Shown piece by piece: positions 42,163 through 50,162 of a DNA stretch of 64,000 nucleotides. The notes below the pieces were generated by a model, which worked only from the letters and a program-made list of their open reading frames with translations, searched no databases and was not told where the DNA came from. Position numbers and translations under genes: made by a program. Positions within the stretch are counted from its first letter, which is position 1, and each line of letters begins with the position of its first letter. This stretch comes from CAZTHM01 sp041946825. Lineage in GTDB: Bacteria; Acidobacteriota; Terriglobia; UBA7540. The DNA is taken from NCBI GenBank assembly GCA_041946825.1, contig JBHGBD010000007.1:1-64000 (forward strand), written 5' to 3'.

Positions 42163-44298
42163 TCACTTTCCGTTCCGGCGCTGATACGCCTCGCCGTGGA
42201 CAGCTTTGGCCGCTGCGATCAACTCCGGGTAAGGAGTGTCGGTGACGGCGACGAGCCCGATGTTGTAATTCTCGCCGTCGTAGACGCGGCCAGTGAGGGG
42301 CTCATCGACGTACTCGAACCACGCGCAGCCGACAAACGCGGGATGGTCCACGACGCTCCGCACGTAGTCGCGGTACATCTCCGCGCGCGCCTGCTGATTC
42401 GGCGTTGAGACCAGCCCGGTGTGAAACATCCCGCGATCCAGCGCCCCGAAATGGAACTCGCCGATGATAACAGGCTTGCTCAAACCTTTCGTGAACTCCC
42501 AATCCCGGGCGTCAACGTGTGAACGGTAGATGTTAAAGCTGACCACGTCGCAGTAAAGGGCAGCGGCGGCAACCGCCTCGGGCGTGCGCCAGGCAAAGCG
42601 GCAGCCGAGGTAGAGATGATTGGGATCGTACTTGCGCAGGGCGTCGCGGATGGTGCTGAAGTACTGCTCCGCAAACCGCTTGAGGAAGTCTGCGAAGTCC
42701 TGGCGCATCTGCGGCGTGAGTGGCTCGGCGGGCCTGAAGGATTGATTAAGGAGCGCGTCCCAGGAGGAGAACCTGGCGTTCCAGGCGCGATTCAACTTCT
42801 TCAGTTTGCCGTAGTGAAGCTTCAACTGATCGATGAAAGCCCTTTTGGCGGGAGAATTCCTGTCCTCCGCCAGCGCGCCATACGCGAGGCCAAAGTGGCC
42901 GCGGTCCGCCTCACCCGAACCCCAAGAGATTTCGTTGTCGATGAAGTAGCCCAGGCACCACGGATCGTCGCGATAGCGGTCGACGGTTTCGCGGATATTT
43001 TTCTCGACGGCGGCGGCGAATTTCGGATCGTAAGGATCGTGCATCTTCCCCCAGTAGTCCTGCCCGCTTGCCACGCGCGCGTAGTCGCCGGAGAGATCGA
43101 TCGTTGCGGTGTAGGGAACTCTCTTCATTTCGTAGAGCGCCGGGTCGGACCAGTTGGCGATCGTGTTGAAGCCCCAGGCGCGCAAACGGTCGAGTGAGAA
43201 CGACAGGAAACGTGCGCGCCAGTCCGCGCCGTATTTGCGCTCCAGGTTCGCGGAGTAGAAGTCAAATGTCCTCCCCTTCTTCGTCGGGCCGTAGAGGACT
43301 TCCGCCGTGTGTCCGAAATGCCTGGCGAGCGGGTCACCTTCTTTGGGCAGCCACGTGAACATCTTTTCGCGGCCATCGATCATCGTGGGACCTTCGCTGA
43401 GGCCCACGACGTCCACTCCGAAGGAGAGAAACAGATGGCCACTGGGCGTAACCAGCCACCATTTGCCATCGCGTTTCGCGGTCGTAAAGAAGCCCGTTGG
43501 AGTGAGCTGTGGCCCTGAGGCCCAGCCGCCGAATTCATCGCGATCGGGAAGAGTTGGCGCGGCTTGAATCCGGGCATCCTCATCGGCGCGAGCTCGGACG
43601 AGATCGCCTTCGCTCTTCACCTTGTCCGGCCAGTCGGCGCGGGTGTACTGCCCGAAGGCGTCCACGATGCCATCGTAAGAGACAGGCGGCAGAAGACGAA
43701 CGTTGTCGAGAATCAGTGTGCGCGGCGCCGCCGGCCGGTCGAGAAAAATCTGGAATCCCGTGACGTGTCCTTCGTCGACCCGCTTGAAAGATGCGTAGAT
43801 GATAGGCTCGATGCCCGGGAACGGTGGCCCGCCGCGCATACCATTTTCCATCGGCATGGTGGGCCCAATGGGATAGGAGTAACTCACCGAAAGGTGCGGG
43901 CCAATCGTCGTATGTCCGGTGACGCTGTGGTGCGCGTCGTCGGCCCCGGGATCGTCCTCAATGCGAACGCCGAAGCTGATTTCCTCGTTGCCAGGATTCG
44001 TAAGGTCAATGGCGAGGGCGCCGTAGGGGCGCCAGTCCCAGGGCTTTTCGCCGGCTGTGAACTGCACAGCGGGTCGTCGCGCGGCTTTGAACTCGATCTT
44101 CAGCGCTAGTTTGCCATCCGTGGCGTGAGCGGTCACGGGAGTTACGACCGCGTCAGTTAATCTGAGTCGCTCAGTTTCTTCGGGCGATTCGAAGGAGGCG
44201 ATCAGTTTGGTCTGGGCCGCATCCTGCTGTTGGAGCGGCGTAAGGTTATTCGAAGCAAGAAAGAGGGCGAGAAGAGTTGCGAAGAAGATTCGTGGCAT
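42163..44298 (-). CDS. Secreted GH50-like (beta-agarase-like) glycoside hydrolase
   Basis: A 711-residue exported enzyme. GGAGAAGGA precedes ATG 44298; signal peptide MPRIFFATLLALFLASNNLT. Residues about 30-230 form a beta-sandwich module (VTGFQIFLDRPAAPRTLILD). The catalytic TIM barrel follows, with signature-like GWASGPQLTPTGFFTTAKRD, LFLSFGVDVVGLSEGP, acid/base Glu in GYFIDNEISWG and nucleophile Glu in PVIIGEFHFGALDRG. The layout matches GH50 beta-agarases and related GH-A clan enzymes. The polysaccharide actually attacked (agarose, another galactan or a plant glycan) is not determined. It is divergent from the isomerase-like gene at 44399; the two could act in one sugar pathway. Confidence 0.8.
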   Translation of the reverse strand: MPRIFFATLLALFLASNNLTPLQQQDAAQTKLIASFESPEETERLRLTDAVVTPVTAHATDGKLALKIEFKAARRPAVQFTAGEKPWDWRPYGALAIDLTNPGNEEISFGVRIEDDPGADDAHHSVTGHTTIGPHLSVSYSYPIGPTMPMENGMRGGPPFPGIEPIIYASFKRVDEGHVTGFQIFLDRPAAPRTLILDNVRLLPPVSYDGIVDAFGQYTRADWPDKVKSEGDLVRARADEDARIQAAPTLPDRDEFGGWASGPQLTPTGFFTTAKRDGKWWLVTPSGHLFLSFGVDVVGLSEGPTMIDGREKMFTWLPKEGDPLARHFGHTAEVLYGPTKKGRTFDFYSANLERKYGADWRARFLSFSLDRLRAWGFNTIANWSDPALYEMKRVPYTATIDLSGDYARVASGQDYWGKMHDPYDPKFAAAVEKNIRETVDRYRDDPWCLGYFIDNEISWGSGEADRGHFGLAYGALAEDRNSPAKRAFIDQLKLHYGKLKKLNRAWNARFSSWDALLNQSFRPAEPLTPQMRQDFADFLKRFAEQYFSTIRDALRKYDPNHLYLGCRFAWRTPEAVAAAALYCDVVSFNIYRSHVDARDWEFTKGLSKPVIIGEFHFGALDRGMFHTGLVSTPNQQARAEMYRDYVRSVVDHPAFVGCAWFEYVDEPLTGRVYDGENYNIGLVAVTDTPYPELIAAAKAVHGEAYQRRNGK

Positions 44299-44398
44299 AT
44301 TCCTTCTCCCGGGTAGCGCGTTTGCGATTGCAGGCCGCAGTCTACCGCAATAGAATGCCAATCGCGCGCAGCAAATTCTATCCTCTTGGAGAAATCCA

Positions 44399-45283
44399 AT
44401 GAATCGTCGATCCTTCTTGGGCTGGGCGGCTGGTTCGCTGGCTTTTGCACATACCCCTGAACCGGCAAGCGCGAATCTTCCCGATACGAAAGGCCTACGC
44501 CTTTCGGTGACCTGGTGGCTGATGCGCGGACGGCCTGTCGGAGATGCATTGGGGCTGCTCAACCGCCTGGGTTACGACGGCTACGAAATGTTTGACTGGC
44601 GCAGCGCGTCGCTGCTGGAGTCCTTTGTGAACGAGAGAAAGAAGTATCCGGCCCTCAACTGCGCCACGCTGGTCGCGAACAAAGGCGTGGAAGCGCCGGG
44701 TTGCGGACTTGTGAATCCCCGCGAGCGGGAAGGCTTTCTTCGAGAACTCAATCTCTCGATTGAGGCTGCCAAGAAGGTGGACTGCAAGCGGCTGGTCGTC
44801 CTGACTGGCAACGAACTGGGCGGCATGCCACGCTCCGAGCAGATGAAGAACGCCGTGTCATTGTTGCGCGAGGCCGCACCCATCTTGGAGAAGCACGGGA
44901 TGACGGCGGTGATTGAAGTCCTGAACACTTATGTGGATCACGCCGGGTATTTTCTCTACTACGTTCGCGACGGCGCGGAGCTTGTGGAGCGAGTGGCCAG
45001 CCCCAACGTGAAGATTCTTTTCGACATCTACCACGTGCAGATCATGGAAGGGAATTTGATCAACAGCATCCGGTCGAATATCGATCGGATTGGGCACTTC
45101 CATGTAGGTGACGTTCCCGGTCGCCACGAGCCCGGCACGGGCGAAATCAACTATCGCAAAGTCTTCGAGGCCATCTACGAGTTTGGCGGCCGTTATCCCG
45201 GCTATGTGGCGCTGGAGTACGGACCCGTGGCGCCGCTCGAGATGAACCTGGCGGCGGTGCGCAAGCTGGCGAATTTCGCCTGA
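44399..45283 (+). CDS. Tat-exported hydroxypyruvate-isomerase-like TIM-barrel protein
   Basis: A 294-residue barrel protein. TTGGAGAAATCCA precedes the ATG; the N-terminus NRRSFLGWAAGSLAFAHTPE is a twin-arginine signal. The barrel shows LGYDGYEMFDWRS, the metal residues Glu in AVIEVLN, Asp/His in ILFDIYHVQIMEG, HFHVGDVPGRHEPGTGEINY (a hydroxypyruvate isomerase mark) and Glu in YVALEYGP. Known members interconvert hydroxypyruvate and tartronate semialdehyde or epimerise ketoses. An exported version is unusual for the classic enzyme, so the real substrate may be a free sugar. Confidence 0.87.
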   Translation: MNRRSFLGWAAGSLAFAHTPEPASANLPDTKGLRLSVTWWLMRGRPVGDALGLLNRLGYDGYEMFDWRSASLLESFVNERKKYPALNCATLVANKGVEAPGCGLVNPREREGFLRELNLSIEAAKKVDCKRLVVLTGNELGGMPRSEQMKNAVSLLREAAPILEKHGMTAVIEVLNTYVDHAGYFLYYVRDGAELVERVASPNVKILFDIYHVQIMEGNLINSIRSNIDRIGHFHVGDVPGRHEPGTGEINYRKVFEAIYEFGGRYPGYVALEYGPVAPLEMNLAAVRKLANFA

Positions 45284-45340
45284 AACTCCCGGCCAGTGGG
45301 TTTTAGCTTGCTTCTCGGTCCTCACCGCTGACTGTTCTTC

Positions 45341-45412
45341 TGAGCCGGCTGGGACTCGAACCCAGAACCCCTGCCTTAAAAGGGCAGTGCTCTACCATTG
45401 AGCTACCGGCCC
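45341..45412 (-). tRNA. tRNA-Lys (UUU)
   Basis: On the minus strand the acceptor GGGCCGG pairs with CCGGCTC. The D arm is GCTC-AATGGTA-GAGC. The anticodon stem-loop CTGCC-CTTTTAA-GGCAG has anticodon TTT, and the T arm is CTGGG-TTCGAGT-CCCAG. Discriminator A; CCA is not encoded. All four arms close well. Confidence 0.95.
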
Positions 45413-45594
45413 GCAAACCGTATGAATCAAAACTACACCACGCACGCTGAGTTCGTAAACATGAAAAACTCCGGTGCGTACAATCGCCGTCGACGAGGCT
45501 TGTCATCGGACGGACGCTGCGCTATCGTGCCCTCTCCCGAAACCCTCGGCCGGCAGCTCACCGGTATAGCCATGGCACCCTCCTGGAGGACGTG

Positions 45595-47016
45595 ATGCGC
45601 AAACGGAAAGTTGGCCTGCTTACCTTCTCCGACGGTCGAAAGTTCGCGCACGACATGCTGCGCGAAATGAATATGGATTTTCAGAACAAGTTCCGCGCGC
45701 GCCTGGAAGCGACCGGCGAGTACGAAATCGTCGCCGGGCAGGAAATCGTCTGGCATCCTGAGGTGGCGCGGCGGGAAGGGAAGCGCCTGCTGCAAGCGGG
45801 CGTTGAAGCGACAATCCTCAACTACGCGGTCTGGTGTTTTCCTCATCTCACCATGATCGCCACGGAGTTCGCGCCCGGCCCCTACCTGATGTTCTCAAAC
45901 ATCAATCCTGCTTATCCCGGGATGGTCGGCATGTTAGCCGCGGCGGGCGGGATGGACCAGGTAGGGCGCGCACATTTCCGCGCGCAAGGTGACATCGGCG
46001 AGGCCAGAGTCTTCGACAAAGTCCAGAAGTACTTGCGCGCTGCCGTGGCGGTCAGTCGCCTGAAGGGTGAAACCTTCGGGCTGTATGGCGGCCGGCCGAT
46101 GGGCATGTACACTGCCGTCGCCGCTGCCGACCAATGGAAGCGTGACTTCGGTATCGACGTCGAGCACATCGACCAGTATGAGATCATCCGCCGTTCGGAG
46201 CTCGTGCCTAAAGATAAAGTTGAGAACGCCTTCAACTGGCTGACCAAACTGATGGGAAAGAACATTCATTACGACGGAAAGAAGCTGACGCCCGACCTCC
46301 TCAGGCGCCAGGTTCGCAGCTACTACGCCTGCCTGGACATCAACAAGGAGAAAGCCATAGATTTCTTCGGCATCAAGGCGCAGCCGGAGTTGACTGACAA
46401 CTTCACGACCGAAGATATCATCGACGCGTTTTCGAACGACCCCTACGATTTCGACGGGCCGAAAGAGCCGGTGGTTTGCGCCACAGAGGCCGACATGGAC
46501 GGCGCGCTCACCATGGAACTCTTCAAGCACGTCACAGGCGAGCCCGTGCTGTTCGCCGACGTCCGCCATTACAACGACAAGTTCAAATTCTTCGACCTCT
46601 GCAACTCCGGCGCACATGCGACGTTCTTTGCGGGCCAATCGAAGCGGCCCGAAGAGAACCTGCCGCTCGTGCATTTCTGGCCGGAGATCTTCTACTTTCC
46701 GGCGGGCGGGGCGTCCGTCATGCACTTCGCGCGGCCGGGTGAAGTGACGCTGGCCCGCCTGACGCGGCGCAACGGGAAATACTGGATGGCCATTGTGCCC
46801 GCGGAGTTCATTCTGTTCGAGGATGGGATGAATTGGGCGCTGGCGAAGGAAACTACTCCGGAGTGGCCTCACGCGTTCGCGCGCTTGAAAGTTTCCGCCG
46901 ACGAGTTCCTGGCGACCTATGACTCGAATCATATCCACGGCTGCTACGGCAACTGGGTGGACGAATTGGTGGCGATTTCGAATGCCCTGAAGATCGAACA
47001 CCGCATCTATGCGTAG
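45595..47016 (+). CDS. L-fucose/L-arabinose isomerase family protein
   Basis: A 473-residue cytosolic isomerase of the FucI/AraA fold. GGAGG sits 7 bases before ATG 45595 (a GTG at 45592 is the alternative). Features are KVGLLTFSDGRKFAHDMLRE at the N-terminus, FGLYGGRPMGMYTAVAAADQ in the middle, and metal-site residues Glu in VVCATEADMDGALTMELFKH, Asp in FADVRHYNDK and His in DSNHIHGCYGNW near the end. These equal the Glu/Asp/His set of L-fucose isomerase. Unlike the protein at 23671 it has no export signal. It may convert an L-sugar or a deoxysugar aldose to the ketose. tRNA-Lys lies just upstream on the other strand. Confidence 0.88.
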   Translation: MRKRKVGLLTFSDGRKFAHDMLREMNMDFQNKFRARLEATGEYEIVAGQEIVWHPEVARREGKRLLQAGVEATILNYAVWCFPHLTMIATEFAPGPYLMFSNINPAYPGMVGMLAAAGGMDQVGRAHFRAQGDIGEARVFDKVQKYLRAAVAVSRLKGETFGLYGGRPMGMYTAVAAADQWKRDFGIDVEHIDQYEIIRRSELVPKDKVENAFNWLTKLMGKNIHYDGKKLTPDLLRRQVRSYYACLDINKEKAIDFFGIKAQPELTDNFTTEDIIDAFSNDPYDFDGPKEPVVCATEADMDGALTMELFKHVTGEPVLFADVRHYNDKFKFFDLCNSGAHATFFAGQSKRPEENLPLVHFWPEIFYFPAGGASVMHFARPGEVTLARLTRRNGKYWMAIVPAEFILFEDGMNWALAKETTPEWPHAFARLKVSADEFLATYDSNHIHGCYGNWVDELVAISNALKIEHRIYA

Positions 47017-47145
47017 TGTGTCTCGAGGCCGTTCACCGCGCCAAACGACCATCCCGCCGCATATCGCTTATGTTGACATGGCTTGTGCCTGCTTCTACAA
47101 TCCCGTCACTCGCTTCGAAGGTTCTCCCGATTCAGGAGGTGGATG

Positions 47146-48078
47146 ATGGCCAGCCCGGATCTCCGCGTGCACCCCGAAGAGCCCGCGCGTCTGGGCACGT
47201 TGCAGGGTGTGCGGATTCGCGAAGACACGCTGTATTCGAACGATCGAGGCAAGGAAAAGAAGAGCATCCGCAAGCGCGCCGAGAAAATATTCCAGAAACT
47301 CGGCGAGGAAATCCGCAGGGCTCTTGCGCCGGACGAAGCGGTGCTTTACGTGGCGCGGTGCCAGGCCCCCGTGGGCGCTTGGGAGCAAATGACCTTAGGC
47401 TGGTACATCTACTACGTAACGGCCACCGTCGTGGTCTTCACCAATCGGCGGCTTCTGCATTTTGGCGTTAAACGCAACGGAGAATGGAACAAGATTCTCC
47501 GCTCGGTCAGTTGGGGTGATGTCGAGGACGTGAAAGTCAAAGGCTGGCTGAGCAAGACACTCGAGTTAAAGTATCGTACGGGCAAGAAGGAAAGATATTG
47601 GAATATCAGCCGAGAAGACGGAAACTCGCTCAGAAATCTTCTGGTCGCCATCTTTGCCGCAGGGGCGCGAGAGTCAAGCCAGGTGCAGGCCGCGATATCT
47701 CTCTGTCCCTCGTGCCTGGCTGAACTGACGCCGCAGGTCTACCGGTGCGCAAAGTGCGGCCAGCAGTTCAAGGACGAGAGGACGATGGTCACACGTTCTC
47801 TGATCGTTCCTGGGGGCGGCTACTTCTACACAGGACACTGGTTCCTCGGTCTCGGGGACTTCATCGTCGAAGCGTATCTCCTCATTATGGTGATCGTCCT
47901 TGCCGCCACCGCGGCAGGACTGATCAAAGACCCGTTGACCGAACCCGGGCAGGAACGCATTGCGGGCGCGGCCGCCTGGATTGCCGCCGGCTTCATTGCT
48001 GCCATATTGGCCTTCGAAAAGTGGTTGACGGTCCACCATTGCCGGCGGTTCATCCGCGAGTTCATTCCACTCGGGTGA
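47146..48078 (+). CDS. Membrane protein with PH-like (YokE-type) domain and zinc ribbon
   Basis: A 310-residue protein. AGGAGG lies 6 bases before ATG 47146 (47143 is also possible). About 60-180 resembles a bacterial PH-like domain (VVVFTNRRLLHFGVKRNGEW, VSWGDVEDVKVKGWLSKTLE), as found in YokE-type proteins. A zinc ribbon follows (CPSCLAEL, then CAKCGQQF). The C-terminal third has hydrophobic segments at about 222-245 and 262-290 (AAAWIAAGFIAAILAFEKWL). Role unknown; the combination suggests a membrane-associated sensor or scaffold. Confidence 0.7.
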   Translation: MASPDLRVHPEEPARLGTLQGVRIREDTLYSNDRGKEKKSIRKRAEKIFQKLGEEIRRALAPDEAVLYVARCQAPVGAWEQMTLGWYIYYVTATVVVFTNRRLLHFGVKRNGEWNKILRSVSWGDVEDVKVKGWLSKTLELKYRTGKKERYWNISREDGNSLRNLLVAIFAAGARESSQVQAAISLCPSCLAELTPQVYRCAKCGQQFKDERTMVTRSLIVPGGGYFYTGHWFLGLGDFIVEAYLLIMVIVLAATAAGLIKDPLTEPGQERIAGAAAWIAAGFIAAILAFEKWLTVHHCRRFIREFIPLG

Positions 48079-48195
48079 AAGTTTCCGGTGGTTGAAGATC
48101 TCTTTGGTGATCCCAGGCCCCTCATTGACAACCTTTTGAGCTGCAGCATAGTATCGTAATTCGGCGTAATTTCTCGCCGCGCGCTGCGAGGTGGA

Positions 48196-48924
48196 GTGAG
48201 CGACACGCTGCGGCAGTTGCGCGAGGCTCTCAGTGGCGCCCGGTCAGTGGCAGCCCTGACCGGCGCGGGAATATCCGCCGAAAGCGGCGTCCCTACTTTT
48301 CGCGGAGCAGGCGGGCTTTGGAAGAACTATGACCCGCAACAGCTTGCCACGCCGGAAGCCTTTGCGCGCGACCCGCGGCTGGTTTGGGAATGGTACGACT
48401 GGCGACGCGGCCTGATCGCCAAGGCCGAACCCAACGCCGGCCATCGCTCGCTGGTCGAGTTGGAGCGTCGCATATCCGAGAGGGGTAGTTTCACCCTGAT
48501 CACCCAGAACGTCGACGGGCTTCACGATCGCTCCGGCAGCCGCAATATCGTGAAGCTTCACGGCGACATTTGGATCTTACGCTGTGTTGTTTGCGGCGAG
48601 GAGATACAGAACGAGCAAGTCCCGCTGCCTGAAATTCCGCCGCGCTGCAAATGCGGCGCTTTGATGCGGCCGGGAGTAGTCTGGTTCGGCGAAGGATTGC
48701 CGCAGGACGAGTGGAGCCGCGCGGAAGAAGCGAGTCGTCACGCGCGGGTTTTTATGGTGATTGGAACCTCGGCGGTCGTTTACCCTGCGGCGGGGCTGGC
48801 CGCGATCGCACGAGATGCGGGTGCGAAACTCGCCGTCATTAATCCCGAATCAACGCCGGTCGATTCGTACGCGGACTTTGTTCTGCCCGGCAAAGCCGGA
48901 GAGATCTTACCGAGGCTTCTATGA
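48196..48924 (+). CDS. cobB: NAD-dependent protein deacylase (sirtuin class III)
   Basis: A 242-residue sirtuin that removes acyl groups from lysine using NAD+. GTG start behind GAGGTGGA. NAD site GAGISAESGVPTFRG (23-37), QNVDGLH (104-110), catalytic His122, zinc Cys130, 133, 151 and 153, and GTSAVVYPAAGL. Tyr67 and Arg70 (W-Y-D-W-R) match the Tyr/Arg pair that in E. coli CobB and human SIRT5 binds succinyl-lysine, so desuccinylase activity is predicted. Its stop overlaps the start of larC by four bases, which implies coupled translation. It could regulate metabolic enzymes such as acyl-CoA synthetases. Confidence 0.95.
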   Translation: MSDTLRQLREALSGARSVAALTGAGISAESGVPTFRGAGGLWKNYDPQQLATPEAFARDPRLVWEWYDWRRGLIAKAEPNAGHRSLVELERRISERGSFTLITQNVDGLHDRSGSRNIVKLHGDIWILRCVVCGEEIQNEQVPLPEIPPRCKCGALMRPGVVWFGEGLPQDEWSRAEEASRHARVFMVIGTSAVVYPAAGLAAIARDAGAKLAVINPESTPVDSYADFVLPGKAGEILPRLL

Positions 48925-50114
48925 GACAAGCATATCTGGATTGTTCTTCCGGCATCAGCGGCGACATGTTCCTGGGAGCACTGCTTGACGCGGGTTTCGA
49001 CCCGCATCGTTTGCTCGAGGAGCTTAAGAAGCTCTCGCTGGGCTTCTACAAGCTCAAGCGCACGCGCGCGACACGCGGCGGGGTTGCCGGGACGCGGTTC
49101 GAGGTGGAAGTCTCCGGGGAGCAACCGCATCGCAAGCTGAGCGATATCGAGGGGATCCTCGGCACGCCGGGATTGAGCGACAGAGTAAAGGAAAAGTCTC
49201 TCAAGATCTTTCACAGGCTGGCCGAAGCGGAAGGGAAGATCCACAACAAGCCTCCCGCCGAGATCCATTTCCACGAAGTGGGCGCGGTGGACGCGATCAT
49301 CGATATTGTGGGCGCGTGCGTGGGCGTGGAGGCACTCGAAATCTCGGAGCTGATTTGTTCCCCGCTCAATGTCGGCGGCGGCCGTGTCGAAGCGGAACAT
49401 GGCTCGCTGCCGGTCCCCGCCCCTGCCACCGCGGAGCTGTTGCAGGGAATCCCGATCTATTCCTCCGGCGTTGAAGGCGAGCTGGTGACCCCGACCGGAG
49501 CAGCCATTGTCTCGACACTCGCGACGAGCTTCGGCCCGCTTCCTTCGTTCAAGATCGAGCGCATCGGCTATGGCGCGGGAGCCAAAGAGTTTCCAAAGCA
49601 CGCCAATGTGGCGCGGATCTTCATCGGCGAGAAAGTGGAATCGGTCAAGGCGGAGGCGGGTAAACCCGGCGACGAACTCGTATCCATTATCGAGGCGAAC
49701 CTCGATGACATGAGTCCGCAGCTTTACGGATACCTTGTGGATCAGGCGCTGGCCGCGGGCGCGCTCGATGTGACATGCAGCTCCGTGCAGATGAAGAAGA
49801 ACCGCCCGGGCCTGCAAATCACGGTTCTGACGCCGACGGACAAGACCGACGCATTGGCGCAGTTGATCTTCGAGCAGACCACCACGATTGGCCTGCGGAT
49901 CTGCGAGGCACGCCGCAAAGTCCTCGAACGCGAGCATGTGGAAGTCGAAACAGCATACGGCAAAGTCCGAATCAAGGTGGCGAAGCGCGACGGCAAAGTG
50001 CTGAATGCCGCGCCGGAATACGAGGATTGCCAGAAGGTCGCAGCCGAGAAGGGAGTGCCACTCAAGCAGGTGATGCTCGCTGCGCAGGCTGCCTACCTGC
50101 AGAAGCAGGCCTGA
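48921..50114 (+). CDS. larC: Nickel-pincer cofactor biosynthesis protein LarC
   Basis: A 397-residue LarC. It inserts nickel into the pyridinium thiocarboxylate cofactor (NPN) of lactate racemase-type enzymes. The N-terminal region has MRQAYLDCSSGISGDMFLGA, then IHFHEVGAVDAIIDIVGACV; the middle has PTGAAIVSTLATSFG; the C-terminal region has IIEANLDDMSPQLYGYLVDQ and ITVLTPTDKTDALAQLIFEQ. In Lactiplantibacillus the protein arises from larC1/larC2 by frameshifting; here it is one uninterrupted frame. The start overlaps cobB. LarA, LarB and LarE are not in the window, so its client enzyme is elsewhere. Confidence 0.94.
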   Translation: MRQAYLDCSSGISGDMFLGALLDAGFDPHRLLEELKKLSLGFYKLKRTRATRGGVAGTRFEVEVSGEQPHRKLSDIEGILGTPGLSDRVKEKSLKIFHRLAEAEGKIHNKPPAEIHFHEVGAVDAIIDIVGACVGVEALEISELICSPLNVGGGRVEAEHGSLPVPAPATAELLQGIPIYSSGVEGELVTPTGAAIVSTLATSFGPLPSFKIERIGYGAGAKEFPKHANVARIFIGEKVESVKAEAGKPGDELVSIIEANLDDMSPQLYGYLVDQALAAGALDVTCSSVQMKKNRPGLQITVLTPTDKTDALAQLIFEQTTTIGLRICEARRKVLEREHVEVETAYGKVRIKVAKRDGKVLNAAPEYEDCQKVAAEKGVPLKQVMLAAQAAYLQKQA

Positions 50115-50138
50115 AATGATCTCAACGGCCATTGGCTC

Positions 50139-50162
50139 GATCGCACGATGACCCGATGAAGC
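50139..50162. repeat. 8-bp array carrying the metG start codon
   Basis: Units GATCGCAC, GATGACCC, GATGAAGC (50139-50162). The ATG of metG (50156) is inside the third unit and no Shine-Dalgarno sequence is seen. The same unit family (GATGGCCC) surrounds the start of tatD. Confidence 0.7.

Noticed and set aside
50132..50155. N-terminal extension of MetG from TTG 50132
   Set aside because: The extra residues (ARSHDDP) are encoded by the octamer array, and the conserved start MKRFYLTTPLYYPNARPHVG begins at 50156.
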